Source of the DNA: CAVZCC01 sp963773765
Lineage (GTDB): Bacteria > Actinomycetota > Acidimicrobiia > Acidimicrobiales > Microtrichaceae
Direction of reading: 5' to 3'
Assembly: GCA_963773765.1 (NCBI GenBank)
Contig: CAVZCC010000001.1
Span: forward strand, 868,001-932,000
Length of the DNA stretch: 64,000 nt
Made by a program: the position numbers and the translations under genes. How positions within the stretch are numbered: position 1 is the first letter of the stretch; the number at the start of each line of letters is the position of its first letter. Shown here one piece after another: positions 51,699 through 60,653 of this stretch. The notes beneath the pieces are model-generated. The model was not told where the DNA came from, searched no databases, and saw only the letters and a list, made by a program, of their open reading frames with translations.

Positions 51699-54095
51699 GT
51701 GATCCTCCGCCACCCGGCACCGTTCGACGCCCGGTGGCGGTCCCGGTGGATCTGGCACCGCCAGCCGTCCATCGTGGCCGAGACGGCCACGCGTCCCGCC
51801 CTGGCCGATCCCACCGACACCGTGGCCCTGCTGCGACGGGTGGTGCACCTGGAGGAGGTCCCGGCCACGGCGCCGGCCAGGATCTGGGTCGACGGCCGCT
51901 ACGTGCTGCGGGTCAACGGCGCCGAGGTGGCCCGTGGCCCGGTGCGCTCCGATCCCCGCCGCGCCCACTACGACGTCGTCGACCTGGCCCCCCACCTGCG
52001 GACGGGCACCAACGTGCTGGCCATCACCGCCCGCCACTTCGGCACGGCCACGTCGTGGTGGATGCCGGTCCCGCCCAGCTACACCCTGGGCGGCGGCTGC
52101 GTCGCCTTCGAGGCCCGCATCGGGGACGACTGGGTGGTGGCCGACCGGGCCTGGCGGTGCCAGGACGGCCTGGCCTGGTCGCCCGTGCCCGTGCCCGGCG
52201 ACGTGGCCTCGCTGCCGCTCGAGTCCTTCGACGCCCGCGCCCACCCCCACGGGTGGGAGCGGCCCGACTTCTCCGACGACGGATGGACCCCCGCGGTGGA
52301 ACTCACCCCGTTCCACACCGGTGCCCACGGTGACCCGCACCCGCCCAGCGACCCGTTCGGCATGCTGCGGCCACCGGTGCGCACCGCGTTCCCCGGCGGG
52401 GCCACCCACCCGGCCACCGAGGTGGCGCGGACCGTGGTAGCGGACGGCGGGGCGGTCCTGGACCCGGTGGCACAGGTGCTGTCCGACGAGCACGGGCCGC
52501 CGCCCGGTGACGGCGGGGGTGCGGTGCAGGTCCGGTCCTTCGACCTCGGCCGGATCGCGGCGGGGACGCTGGAGCTGGTGGTCCGCGGCGCGGCCGCGGG
52601 CACCGTGGTGGACGTGGCCGCGGCGGAGCACCTGGACCGCGACGGCCGGCTGGTCACGCTGGGCCAGCACGCCGGCCTGCGCTACGTGTGCGCCGGTACC
52701 GAGGAGGAGCGGTTCGAGTCACTCGACCTGGTCGGCACCCGCCACCTGCACGCGACGGTGCGGACGCCGGACGGAGCGGGCGACCCGGAGCTGGCCCTGG
52801 CCGTCCACGACCGCCACCGCCCCCGGCCCGAGGGTGCCGCGTTCGCCTGCTCGGACCCCGACCTGGAGCGCATCCATGCCGTCGGGCTGCGCACCGTGGA
52901 CCTGTGCGCGCTCGACGCCTACGTGGACTGCCCCACCCGGGAGCAACGGGCCTGGACCGGCGACTCGGTGGTCCACCAGATGGTGGACCTGGTGGCCAAC
53001 CCGGACTGGGCCATGGCCCGCTGGCATCCGGAGCTGGCCGCGGCCCCACGCCCCGACGGGATGCTCACCATGGCCGCGGCGTCGGACTTCGAGCTCGACG
53101 ACCGCATGGTCGTGCCCGACTGGTCGCTGCACTGGGTGCGGTCGGTGCACAACCTCTACCGCTACACCGGCGACCGGGAGCTGGTGGCGGAGCTGGCGCC
53201 GGTGGCCGAGCGGACCCTGCGGTGGTTCGAGTCCTTCCTGGGCGCCGACGGGCTGCTGCACGGCGTGACCGGATGGGTGCTCCTGGACTGGGCCAGCGTG
53301 TACTCCCAGGGCTGCTCGTCCACCCTGAACGCCCTGTGGGCCCGGGCGCTGGAGGACCTGGCCGAGATGTCGGACTGGCTGGGCAACGCCGGCACCGCGG
53401 CGTGGGCCCGGGAGCGGCGCGACGGCGTCCGCGGCGCGTTCGACGTGTTCTGGGACGAGCCGCGGGGCGTGTACGTGGACCACGTCGTGGGCGGCTCCCC
53501 CCGCCGGGCCGCGGCCCAGCACGGCGGCGCGGCGGCGTTGGCGGCCGGCATCGTCCCGGCGGACCGGGTGGCGCGCGTCGTCGACGGGCTGACCGACCGC
53601 TCCCGGCTGGTGCGCCACTCCTGGGTCATGGACCCGGTCACCGTGGACGGCGGCTCCACCGGCTTCATCCACCTGGTGACCGGCTACCCGGAGCCGTCCT
53701 GGGACGTGGAGCGCCAGATGGTGGAGGCCGAGCCGTTCTTCCGCTACGTCCTCCACGACGGACTGGCCCGGGCGGGCCGGGCCGACCTGGTGGCGGACCT
53801 GTGCCGGGACTGGACCGTGTTCCTGGAGGCGGGCGAGACCACGTGGCCGGAGTGCTGGACCGGCGGCACCCGCTGCCATGGCTGGTCCTCGACCCCCACC
53901 CGCGACCTGGTGGTGCACACCCTGGGGATCACGCCGGCCGAGCCCGGCTACGCCGCGGTGCGGGTGGCGCCCGCCCTGGGCGGACTGGACTGGGCCCGGG
54001 CCACCGTGCCCACACCCCACGGGCCGGTCACCGTGGAGGCCCGGGCCGACGGCACCGTCACCGTGGACAGCCCGGTGCCGGTCGTCCGGGGTTGA
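51699..54095 (+). CDS. GH78-family alpha-L-rhamnosidase-like glycoside hydrolase
   Basis: 798 residues. N-terminal jelly-roll domains (ARIWVDGRYVLRVNGAEVAR; VVDLAPHLRTGTNVLAITAR), then an (alpha/alpha)6 barrel with the GH78 signature YVDCPTREQRAWTGDS containing the expected acidic residues, DWSLHWVRSVHNLYRYTGD and WVLLDWASVYSQG; a C-terminal beta domain (VRVAPALGGLDWARATVPTP) closes it. No signal peptide is seen from GTG 51699, so it may act inside the cell or on imported oligosaccharide, unlike many secreted GH78. It follows the sugar-biosynthesis genes by 25 bp. Confidence 0.88.
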   Translation: MILRHPAPFDARWRSRWIWHRQPSIVAETATRPALADPTDTVALLRRVVHLEEVPATAPARIWVDGRYVLRVNGAEVARGPVRSDPRRAHYDVVDLAPHLRTGTNVLAITARHFGTATSWWMPVPPSYTLGGGCVAFEARIGDDWVVADRAWRCQDGLAWSPVPVPGDVASLPLESFDARAHPHGWERPDFSDDGWTPAVELTPFHTGAHGDPHPPSDPFGMLRPPVRTAFPGGATHPATEVARTVVADGGAVLDPVAQVLSDEHGPPPGDGGGAVQVRSFDLGRIAAGTLELVVRGAAAGTVVDVAAAEHLDRDGRLVTLGQHAGLRYVCAGTEEERFESLDLVGTRHLHATVRTPDGAGDPELALAVHDRHRPRPEGAAFACSDPDLERIHAVGLRTVDLCALDAYVDCPTREQRAWTGDSVVHQMVDLVANPDWAMARWHPELAAAPRPDGMLTMAAASDFELDDRMVVPDWSLHWVRSVHNLYRYTGDRELVAELAPVAERTLRWFESFLGADGLLHGVTGWVLLDWASVYSQGCSSTLNALWARALEDLAEMSDWLGNAGTAAWARERRDGVRGAFDVFWDEPRGVYVDHVVGGSPRRAAAQHGGAAALAAGIVPADRVARVVDGLTDRSRLVRHSWVMDPVTVDGGSTGFIHLVTGYPEPSWDVERQMVEAEPFFRYVLHDGLARAGRADLVADLCRDWTVFLEAGETTWPECWTGGTRCHGWSSTPTRDLVVHTLGITPAEPGYAAVRVAPALGGLDWARATVPTPHGPVTVEARADGTVTVDSPVPVVRG

Positions 54096-54119
54096 GCCGG
54101 GCCATCGGCTCCGGTCGCC

Positions 54120-54649
54120 TCAGTCCGGGGCGTCGCCGTCCCAGAACGTGGCCCAGGTGGCGAACGACTCCGGCACGGTCCCCCGCCCGTCGGCCCGCTG
54201 GGGCCAGTCGGCCGGCGCCTGGTCCCGGGGGTTGCGCTCCTGGGCCTGGCCGTACCACAGCTCGTGGACCCGCCGGACGAAGAACCAGTGCCCGTCACGA
54301 CGGGCGTAGGTGTCCCGGTAGAGGATCGACTGGTGGATCCACCGGTCGCCGTCGGCCACCTGCCCCTGGCAGTAGACCAGCCCGGTGGCGTCGTCGGCGC
54401 CGGTCACGTCGATCCGGTGGGTGCCCGACGTTCAGGATGGTGACGCCGACCGCACGCCAACGACTCCCGGAACGATGCCCGCAACGCATCCCGGCCGACG
54501 GCGCTGCGGCCGACCCGCACGTCGTCCACGAACAGGCCCACCAGCGCGTCCAGGTCCCGGGAGTCGACCGCCACCGCGTAGCGGGCGGCCAGCTGGCGGA
54601 TCTCCTCGTGCGCCACCAGCCAGGCGACGGGGTCGCGCTCCGGCGCCAT
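54120..54649 (-). CDS. SnoaL/NTF2-like small protein (two frameshifts)
   Basis: A SnoaL-like polyketide-cyclase/NTF2 fold protein of about 175 residues. N-terminal part: EIRQLAARYAVAVDSRDLDA, LVGLFVDDVRVG and GRDALRASFRESL; C-terminal part: TGLVYCQGQVADGDRWIHQS, YRDTYARRDGHWFFVRRVHE. Between them the frame changes twice, at about 54447-54462 and 54423 (GTCGGGCACC), each carrying one extra base; removing both gives 176 codons. Its ATG overlaps the SDR stop, so the two act in one operon. Likely acts on the same small-molecule substrate as the SDR. Confidence 0.8.
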
Positions 54650-55452
54650 CAGTCCGGCAGGTCGGGGGCCCAGGGCACCCCGTTGATGTGGCCGCCGCCG
54701 TCGGCGTACAGCGTGTTGCCGGTCAGGTAGCGGGCATCGTCGCCGGCCAGGAAGGCGATGACCCCGGCGATGTCCGCGTCCGGGTCCCCCATGTAGCCCA
54801 TCGGCACCTGGGCCAGGACCTGGGCGATCATCTCGGGCATCGACTCCTGCACGGCCACGAAGGCGGCGGTGGCCGCGCCCGGGCAGAGGGCGTTGGCCCG
54901 GATGCCGTGCCGGGCCCACTCCCGGGCCGCGGTGCGGGTGAGGGCCCGGAGCGCCTCCTTGCCCACGTTGTACTCGGCGGTGAACGGATGGGCATTCACC
55001 CCGTTGAGCGAGCACACGTTGACGATGGATCCGCCGCCACCGTCGCGCATGACCGGGAACGCCCGCTGCATGGACCAGTGCGCGGCCCAGAAGGCCATCT
55101 GCAGGCCGTGGGCCATGAGCTCGTCCGTCTTGTGCTCGAGCCGGGACATCTGGCCCCCGCCCCACGCGTTGTTGACCAGCACGTCGAGGCGGCCGAACCG
55201 CTCCACGGCCAGGTCCACCGCACCCTCCACCTGCTCCTTGTGGGTCACGTCCGCCACCACCAGCGCGGCCGACGCGCCGGCGGCCGACAGCTCCCGCTCC
55301 GCGTCGGACCCGGTGGCCGGGTTGCGCTCCACCAGCACCACCGCCGCGCCGTCGGCGGCCAGGCGCCGGGCTGCGGCCCGGCCGATCCCCTCCCCCGCGC
55401 CGGTGACCAGGGCGACACGCCCGTCCAGCGGGCCGGCAGTGGTGGTGGTCAT
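54649..55452 (-). CDS. Short-chain dehydrogenase/reductase
   Basis: 267 residues, classical SDR. Cofactor motif TGAGEGIGRAAA at about residues 17-28, NNAWGG, and the catalytic Ser/Tyr/Lys in SIVNVCSLNGVNAHPFTAEY plus NVGK; NALCPGAATAAFV and LTGNTLYADGGGHINGVPW end the fold. The acidic-free tail of beta-2 (VLVERNP) suggests NAD(H) with some uncertainty. Overlaps the upstream deacetylase gene by 4 bp and the downstream SnoaL-like gene by 1-3 bp. Confidence 0.93.
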   Translation of the reverse strand: MTTTTAGPLDGRVALVTGAGEGIGRAAARRLAADGAAVVLVERNPATGSDAERELSAAGASAALVVADVTHKEQVEGAVDLAVERFGRLDVLVNNAWGGGQMSRLEHKTDELMAHGLQMAFWAAHWSMQRAFPVMRDGGGGSIVNVCSLNGVNAHPFTAEYNVGKEALRALTRTAAREWARHGIRANALCPGAATAAFVAVQESMPEMIAQVLAQVPMGYMGDPDADIAGVIAFLAGDDARYLTGNTLYADGGGHINGVPWAPDLPD

Positions 55453-56726
55453 CCGCAGTCCTCCAGGTAGGCCGGGCCGCCCAGCATCTCATCCAGGCGG
55501 ACCGGGTCGAGCCCCCGCTCCTCCAACCCGTCCAGGATGAGGGGCAGCGCCTCCAGGATCACGCTCCGGTCCACCGTCGGGTCGCCGTCGATGCTGTCGT
55601 GCAGCAGGATGATCGACCCCGGCTCCACCTTGGACAGGATCCGGCGGGCCACCAGCTCGCCGTCGGTGGTGGACCAGTCCCCGCCCGACACGTCCCAGGT
55701 CACGGTGTCCATGCCCCGCACCGCGACCTGGGCGGTGATGAACGGGGTGCGCTGGCCGTGGGGCGGCCGGTAGAAGCGGGGGCAGACCCCGACGTGGCGC
55801 TCGATGGCGTCCTGGGTGGAGCCCAGCTCCGGGTACCGGGGGTCGAGCCAGCGCCAGTAGTCGTGGTGGTAGGAGTGGTTGCCCAGGAGCTGGCCGTCGT
55901 CCAGCAGCTGACGGGCCACCTCGGGCCGGGCGTCCACCGCCTTGCCGACCAGGAAGAAGGTGCCCTTGACCCCGCGCTCGTCCAGCAGGCGGGCGATGTC
56001 CATGGAGTACGGCTCGTTGGGCCCGTCGTCGAAGGTGAGCGCCACCTGGGGCCGGTCCCGCGGGCCGTTGGACGTGACGGGGCCGAACCAGGACAGCTGC
56101 GGGTCGTTGGCCGCCGTCCACGCCAGCAGGGCGACCGCGCCCGCCACGGCCAGCCCGGTCAGGGCCCGGCGCGGCCCCCGGCCCCGCCGGGCGGCCCCGG
56201 CGTCGGACGGCACCTGCGACACGGTCGCCTCACCGGCTCCGGCCCGTCCGGCCAGCGTGGCCAACGGCGGCACGAGGGACATGGCCACCGCCACGACCAG
56301 GGTCGCCCCCTGGGGCCAGGGCAGCACGGCCAGCGCGGCGATGGTCAGGGCTCCGGCCGCCGCTCCGGCCCCGAGCAGGCCCCGCGTCCCGGGCCCGTCG
56401 CGGTGGCCCGTGGCCAGGCCCGCGCCGGCGCCCACCAGCAGGGCGATGATCACCGTCGCCGCGCCGGCGGGCGTGACCGAGTACAGCAACGCCGCGATGC
56501 CCACCAGCGCGGGTCCGATCCACACCCGGCGCGACCCGTCGCCGGCCCACCGCCGGTAGGCCCAACCCACCAGTGCGGCGGCGAGCACCGCGACGACGGT
56601 GGTCACCACCTCCCGGGTGGCAGGCCCGCCGCCGAGCGTGAGGATCGGCATGCCCACGACGGCGAAGCCATAACCTGTCGCGAACGCCGTTCGACCCGCC
56701 CGGGTCGGCACCTGCTCGTCCATCAT
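55449..56726 (-). CDS. Membrane-anchored polysaccharide deacetylase (NodB domain)
   Basis: 425 residues. The first half carries about six hydrophobic spans (TGYGFAVVGMPILTLGG; EVVTTVVAVLAAALVGWAY; VIIALLVGAGAGLATG; LTGLAVAGAVALLAWTA). The second half is a CE4/NodB deacetylase: VALTFDDGPNEPYSMDIARL with the TFDDGP metal motif, NHSYHHDYWRW (H-x3-H metal pair), RFYRPPHGQRTPF and IILLHDSIDGD. It should remove N-acetyl groups from a surface or wall glycan on the outside. ATG 56726 or 56723, with GGGGCGGGG upstream. Only 21 bp separate it from the divergent membrane gene. Confidence 0.92.
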   Translation of the reverse strand: MMDEQVPTRAGRTAFATGYGFAVVGMPILTLGGGPATREVVTTVVAVLAAALVGWAYRRWAGDGSRRVWIGPALVGIAALLYSVTPAGAATVIIALLVGAGAGLATGHRDGPGTRGLLGAGAAAGALTIAALAVLPWPQGATLVVAVAMSLVPPLATLAGRAGAGEATVSQVPSDAGAARRGRGPRRALTGLAVAGAVALLAWTAANDPQLSWFGPVTSNGPRDRPQVALTFDDGPNEPYSMDIARLLDERGVKGTFFLVGKAVDARPEVARQLLDDGQLLGNHSYHHDYWRWLDPRYPELGSTQDAIERHVGVCPRFYRPPHGQRTPFITAQVAVRGMDTVTWDVSGGDWSTTDGELVARRILSKVEPGSIILLHDSIDGDPTVDRSVILEALPLILDGLEERGLDPVRLDEMLGGPAYLEDCG

Positions 56727-56747
56727 CCCCGCCCCAGGCCGGACCAC

Positions 56748-58115
56748 ATGGCAGAACCCACTCCGATCACAGCGACCACCGTAGCCAGCGCCGCCACCGG
56801 CGCCACCGGCGCCGCCGGACCCGCTGCCGACGACCGCCGGCGGAGCGCCTTCGAGGTCAGCGGGCGCATCGCCGCCATCGTCGTGTGCCTGGCCTGGGCC
56901 GTCATCCTGCTCATGATGCTCACCCGCCGGGTGTTCATCAGCCACGACTCGCTCAGCAACAACGTGCACGTGTGGTTCATCGCGGACGAGCTGTGGAGCG
57001 GCAACGGGATCCCGCTCCGCATGCCGGTGCTGGCCAGCGGGGATGCGCTCACGTTCCCCTACGCGTCCATCCCGTGGGTAACCGCCGCCGCGTTCTGGCC
57101 CGTCCTGGGTGACCGTGTGGTGACCCTGTGGCTGGTCCTCGGCTTCGTGGCCACGGTCGGGGCCACGTTCTGGACGTTCCCGACCCTGCGGCGGGGGTGG
57201 TGGGCCGCGGCCACGCTGACCAACCCGGCCCTGGTCATCTCACCGCTGCTGGGCCAGTTGCCGTTCCTGTGGTCGATCGCCTGCTTCACCGTGGCCGTGG
57301 GCCTGTGGCGCCGGGGACGGCTGGTGTGGGCCGCCGTGCTGACCGCGGTGGCCCAGATCATCCACCCCGCCGTGGTGATCCCCATCGTGGCCGTGGTCGT
57401 GGTCGGCTGGCTCCCCTTCGAGGACCCCGAGCGGCGGCGGAAGCTGGTGGGCCTGTGGTCGGTCACCCTGGTGGTGAGCCTCCCGGCGGTCTGGGCCGTG
57501 TTCCAGTCCCCCGTGGTGGCCCAGATCTCCCTGGCCGCCCAGGTCGGAGCCCTGTTCCAGACCGCAGGCATGCGCTCACTGGTGCTGCTGGGCCCCATCG
57601 TGCTGGTGCTGCTGCAGCACGAGCGCCGGACGCCGATGTGGACCCCCGCGGTGCTGTCGGTGGTGTTCGTGGCGCTGCAGTACAGCATGTACCTGCCCTT
57701 CGGCATGGACTTCGCCTGGGGCAGCCTGACCCGCAACCCGGACCCGGGCATCGACGCCTTCGCCAACTCGAGCGGCGTGGTGCGGGGTGACACCTACCGC
57801 GTGCTCACGGGCCTGGACGGCAAGTACGGCCTGTACGCCGTGGTGCGGGCCGGCGGTGTGCTGGACGCCGAGTTCTTCCCGGAGGGCCTGCACCGCGGGC
57901 CGTTCCGGTCCACCGAGGCCTACTCCCGGTTCCTGCGCGAGCGCGACATCGACCGGGTCGTGCTGTTCCCCAGCTATGCGCAGCGCTACACGCGCTCGAA
58001 CGAGCCCGAGCTGCTGGAACGGATGGTGGACGCCGGTTGCGTGGACGGCATCGCCGTCACCCGCCAACCCGGCACGGCCGAGTGGACGCTCTACGACGTC
58101 GAGCGCGGCTGCTGA
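56748..58115 (+). CDS. Polytopic membrane protein, GT-C-like
   Basis: 455 residues; no specific family recognised. About nine spans can be seen (IAAIVVCLAWAVILLMML; VVTLWLVLGFVATVGATFW; LPFLWSIACFTVAVGLW; LVWAAVLTAVAQIIHPAVVI; LWSVTLVVSLPAVWAVF; LVLLGPIVLVLLQHER). The first loop has SHDSLSNNVHVWFIADELW and LTFPYASIPWV, similar in style to GT-C glycosyltransferases, and the C-terminal 110 residues are soluble (STEAYSRFLRERDIDRVVLF). A polyprenol-sugar-dependent transferase or related membrane enzyme is possible but not shown. Divergent from the deacetylase; the -35/-10 elements must lie inside that gene. Confidence 0.75.
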   Translation: MAEPTPITATTVASAATGATGAAGPAADDRRRSAFEVSGRIAAIVVCLAWAVILLMMLTRRVFISHDSLSNNVHVWFIADELWSGNGIPLRMPVLASGDALTFPYASIPWVTAAAFWPVLGDRVVTLWLVLGFVATVGATFWTFPTLRRGWWAAATLTNPALVISPLLGQLPFLWSIACFTVAVGLWRRGRLVWAAVLTAVAQIIHPAVVIPIVAVVVVGWLPFEDPERRRKLVGLWSVTLVVSLPAVWAVFQSPVVAQISLAAQVGALFQTAGMRSLVLLGPIVLVLLQHERRTPMWTPAVLSVVFVALQYSMYLPFGMDFAWGSLTRNPDPGIDAFANSSGVVRGDTYRVLTGLDGKYGLYAVVRAGGVLDAEFFPEGLHRGPFRSTEAYSRFLRERDIDRVVLFPSYAQRYTRSNEPELLERMVDAGCVDGIAVTRQPGTAEWTLYDVERGC

Positions 58116-58134
58116 GCAGCGTGCCCGCCGGGCC

Positions 58135-58653
58135 TCAGCCCAGCCGGAGCCCCATCTCGTCCAGGCGCCGGTCCGCCGACTCCTGGGTCACGCCGAGGAT
58201 GCAGGCGATGGCCCGCATGTCGTCACGGCGGATGGTCAGCACCCGGCCGTTGAAGTCCTGGCGCTGGACCTGGATCATGCGCAGGTACCGGGACAGCATC
58301 TCGGCCTCGCCGCCGCCCAGCTCCTCCAGGCGGGTGAGGTCGATCTTGGCGCCGGCGCCGTCCAGGTCCCGACGGCCCGCGGCCTCGTCGACCAGTTCCT
58401 CGTTGCCGGGCAGCAGCTGGTCGACCGGCACCTTGTAGAACAGCGCCAGCCGGTGGAGCCGGGGCACGGAGATGGCCCGCTCGCCCCGCTCGTAGGCGCC
58501 CAGGACGGAGGCCTTGAACTCCTGGCCGGAGACGGCCTCGACCTCCTGCAGGGAGAGGTGCTTCTGGCGCCGGATCTGGCGCAGGCGCTCACCGACGATC
58601 TTGCCGTAGCCGCCGTCGCGCAGCTCCTCGTCCTCCAGCACGTCGTCACTCAT
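58135..58653 (-). CDS. bldD: BldD-like c-di-GMP-responsive regulator
   Basis: 172 residues, close to the 167 of Streptomyces BldD. N-terminal XRE-type HTH (GERLRQIRRQKHLSLQEVEA; SVLGAYERGERAISVPRLHR). The C-terminal domain has the two-part c-di-GMP signature RQD-x8-RRDD (residues 131-133 and 142-145, with FNGRVLTI between), matching the RxD-x8-RxxD motif known for BldD. ATG 58653 fits with AGGAAGGGC upstream; the frame continues upstream without similarity. In Streptomyces BldD with c-di-GMP represses development genes; here targets are unknown, but the same window carries a GGDEF/EAL enzyme. Confidence 0.9.
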   Translation of the reverse strand: MSDDVLEDEELRDGGYGKIVGERLRQIRRQKHLSLQEVEAVSGQEFKASVLGAYERGERAISVPRLHRLALFYKVPVDQLLPGNEELVDEAAGRRDLDGAGAKIDLTRLEELGGGEAEMLSRYLRMIQVQRQDFNGRVLTIRRDDMRAIACILGVTQESADRRLDEMGLRLG

Positions 58654-58788
58654 GGGAACGCCCTTCCTCGCTCTGCCGCTGTCCTCGATCGGCCCACGGT
58701 GGACGGATCGACAGCACTGACCGTCACTCTGCGTCAGATCGCCGACACGATCTACTGGGAAAAGTACCCGGCTGAGCACGCAGCGTGG

Positions 58789-59515
58789 TCAGCCAGAGTG
58801 TGGCAGATCGGAAGTCAGCAGACCAGCACGGAGCGCGGCCAGCACCACGCCGGCGGCGATGGCGGCTGTCTCGGCCCGCAGGACGTGCTCCCCCAGGCCC
58901 ACCGTGCCCATCCCGTGGCGTTCCTGGTCGCTCCAGCCACCCTCCGGCCCGACCAGGACGAGCCGGTCGGTCGGACGGGGGGCCCGGCCCCCGACGTCGG
59001 CCAGCACCGCTCCCGCATCCCGGCAGGTCCTCCAGCGAGGACCGCTCCAGGGTGGGCAGCCACAGACGCCGGCACTGCTGGGCCGCCTCCCGGGCCACCC
59101 GGCGGAGCCGCTCCAGGTGGCGGTCCGCCCGCTCCCCGTCCCAGCGGACCACCGAGCGGGCCGCGCCGAACACCACGATGCGGTCGATGCCCAGTTCGGT
59201 GAGCTTCTGGACCACCAGCTCCGGACGGTCGCCCTTGACCGGGGCGAACCCGACGGCCAACGCCGGCTCCGGTCGATCGGTGGAGACGGAGTCACCGGCT
59301 GGTTCCAGCGAGGCGTCACCGGTGAACCGGCAGGGCCGGAACGACCCCGCCCCGTCCGCCGCGGCCACGCCCTCCCCCCGGCGGAGCCGGAGCACACGGC
59401 CGAGGTGGTGCAGGTCCTCCGGGTCCAGCACGGGGTGGGCCAGGTCCGCGACGAACACCTGGGCCGATGCGTCCCGGTGCCCGGGCGGGTCGGGGTCCGG
59501 CGTCGGGGGTGCCAC
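58789..59515 (-). CDS. rsmE: 16S rRNA m3U1498 methyltransferase RsmE (one frameshift)
   Basis: 241 residues when corrected. PUA-like N-terminus (HHLGRVLRLRRGEGVAAADG), then SPOUT methyltransferase: KLTELGIDRIVVFGAARSVV, REAAQQCRRLWLP, and in the second frame RLVLVGPEGGWSDQE and LGEHVLRAETAAIAAGVVLA, the SAM-binding knot. The shift is at about 59020-59024, where CCGGGATGCGG carries one G too many between LEDLPG and DAGAVLAD. Follows dnaJ by 10 bp, the common hrcA-dnaJ-rsmE order. The start codon is GTG 59515. Confidence 0.9.
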
Positions 59516-59525
59516 GGCCGCCCGC

Positions 59526-60647
59526 TCAGCTGAACGCGGAGCGGATGCGGGCCAGGATCCCCTCGTCGGCCGGGGCCACCTGCTCGCCCCGGAGCTCCGC
59601 GAACTGGCGGAGCAGCTCAGCCTGGTCAGCGGTGAGGTCGTCGGGGACGGCCACGTCGGCCACCACGATCAGGTCGCCCCGACCGCGGCCGTGGAGGTGG
59701 GGCACGCCCCGGCCCTTGAGGCGGAACACGCGCCCGGGCTGCGTCCCCTTGGGGATCACCAGGTCCTCCGCCCCGTCCAGGGTGTCCAGCAGCAGGTGGG
59801 CCCCGAGGGTGGCCTGGGCCATGGTCACCGTCAGGTGCTCGACCAGGTCGTCGCCGTCCCGGCGGAACCGGTCGTGGGACCGGACCTTGAGCCGGACGTA
59901 GAGGTCCCCGGCCGGGCCGCCTCGGGGGCCGACCGCACCCCGGCCGGTGAGCCGCAGGGTGGACCCGTCGTCCACGCCGGGCGGGACGTCGACGGTGTAG
60001 GTGCGGTCCTCCACCAGCCGGCCGTCGCCGTTGCAGGTGGGGCAGGGCGTCTCGATGAACTGCCCGATCCCGCCGCAGCGCCGGCACGGGGCGGCGGACA
60101 CGATCTGGCCCAGCACGGTCTGGCGCACGGTGCGCACCTCTCCGAGTCCGCCGCAGTCGGGGCACACCACGGGCTCGGTGCCGGGGGCGGCGCCGGTGGA
60201 GTCGCAGTCCTCGCAGCGCAGCGCGGTGCGCACGGTCACGTCGGTCTGCTCGCCGAACACCGCGGCGGTGAAGTCGAGCGTCGCGGTGACCTCCAGGTCC
60301 GGGCCCCGTGGTGGCCCGCTGGGCCCCCTGCTCCGTCCACCGCCGCCGAAGGGGCCGCCGGAGGTGAAGAACGCGTCGAAGAGGTCACCCAGCCCGCCGG
60401 CGCCGGAGCCGAACGGATCGCCCAGGTCGAACCCGTCGGAGCTGCCGAAGCGGTCGTAGCGGTCCCGCTTCTCCGGGTCCGACAGGACCTCGTAGGCCGC
60501 TGCCAGCTCCTTGAACCGCGCCTCGGCGTCGGGGTCGTCGGGGTTGGCGTCGGGATGGGAGGCCCGGGCCAGGCGGCGGTACGCCCGCTTGATGTCGTCG
60601 GTGGTCGCGTCGCGCGGGACCTCCAGGATCTCGTACAGGTCAGCCAC
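59526..60647 (-). CDS. dnaJ: Chaperone DnaJ
   Basis: 373 residues, type I Hsp40. J domain with the HPD motif (ARASHPDANP) at about residues 29-38, a Gly/Phe-rich segment (FGSGAGGLGDLFDAFF; GGPFGGGGRS), four CxxCxGxG zinc repeats (CEDCDSTG, CPDCGGLG, CRRCGGIG, CPTCNGDG) and two C-terminal substrate domains (FRLKGRGVPHLHGRGRGDLI). The first repeat deviates (CEDCDSTG). Stimulates DnaK ATPase. Follows hrcA by 6 bp and shares its CIRCE control. Confidence 0.97.
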   Translation of the reverse strand: MADLYEILEVPRDATTDDIKRAYRRLARASHPDANPDDPDAEARFKELAAAYEVLSDPEKRDRYDRFGSSDGFDLGDPFGSGAGGLGDLFDAFFTSGGPFGGGGRSRGPSGPPRGPDLEVTATLDFTAAVFGEQTDVTVRTALRCEDCDSTGAAPGTEPVVCPDCGGLGEVRTVRQTVLGQIVSAAPCRRCGGIGQFIETPCPTCNGDGRLVEDRTYTVDVPPGVDDGSTLRLTGRGAVGPRGGPAGDLYVRLKVRSHDRFRRDGDDLVEHLTVTMAQATLGAHLLLDTLDGAEDLVIPKGTQPGRVFRLKGRGVPHLHGRGRGDLIVVADVAVPDDLTADQAELLRQFAELRGEQVAPADEGILARIRSAFS

Positions 60648-60653
60648 GTCCCG

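Noticed and set aside
54404..55492. A 362-codon minus-strand frame across SDR and SnoaL-like genes
   Set aside because: Its first part is the out-of-frame shadow of the SDR gene; only its last about 80 codons belong to the SnoaL-like protein.
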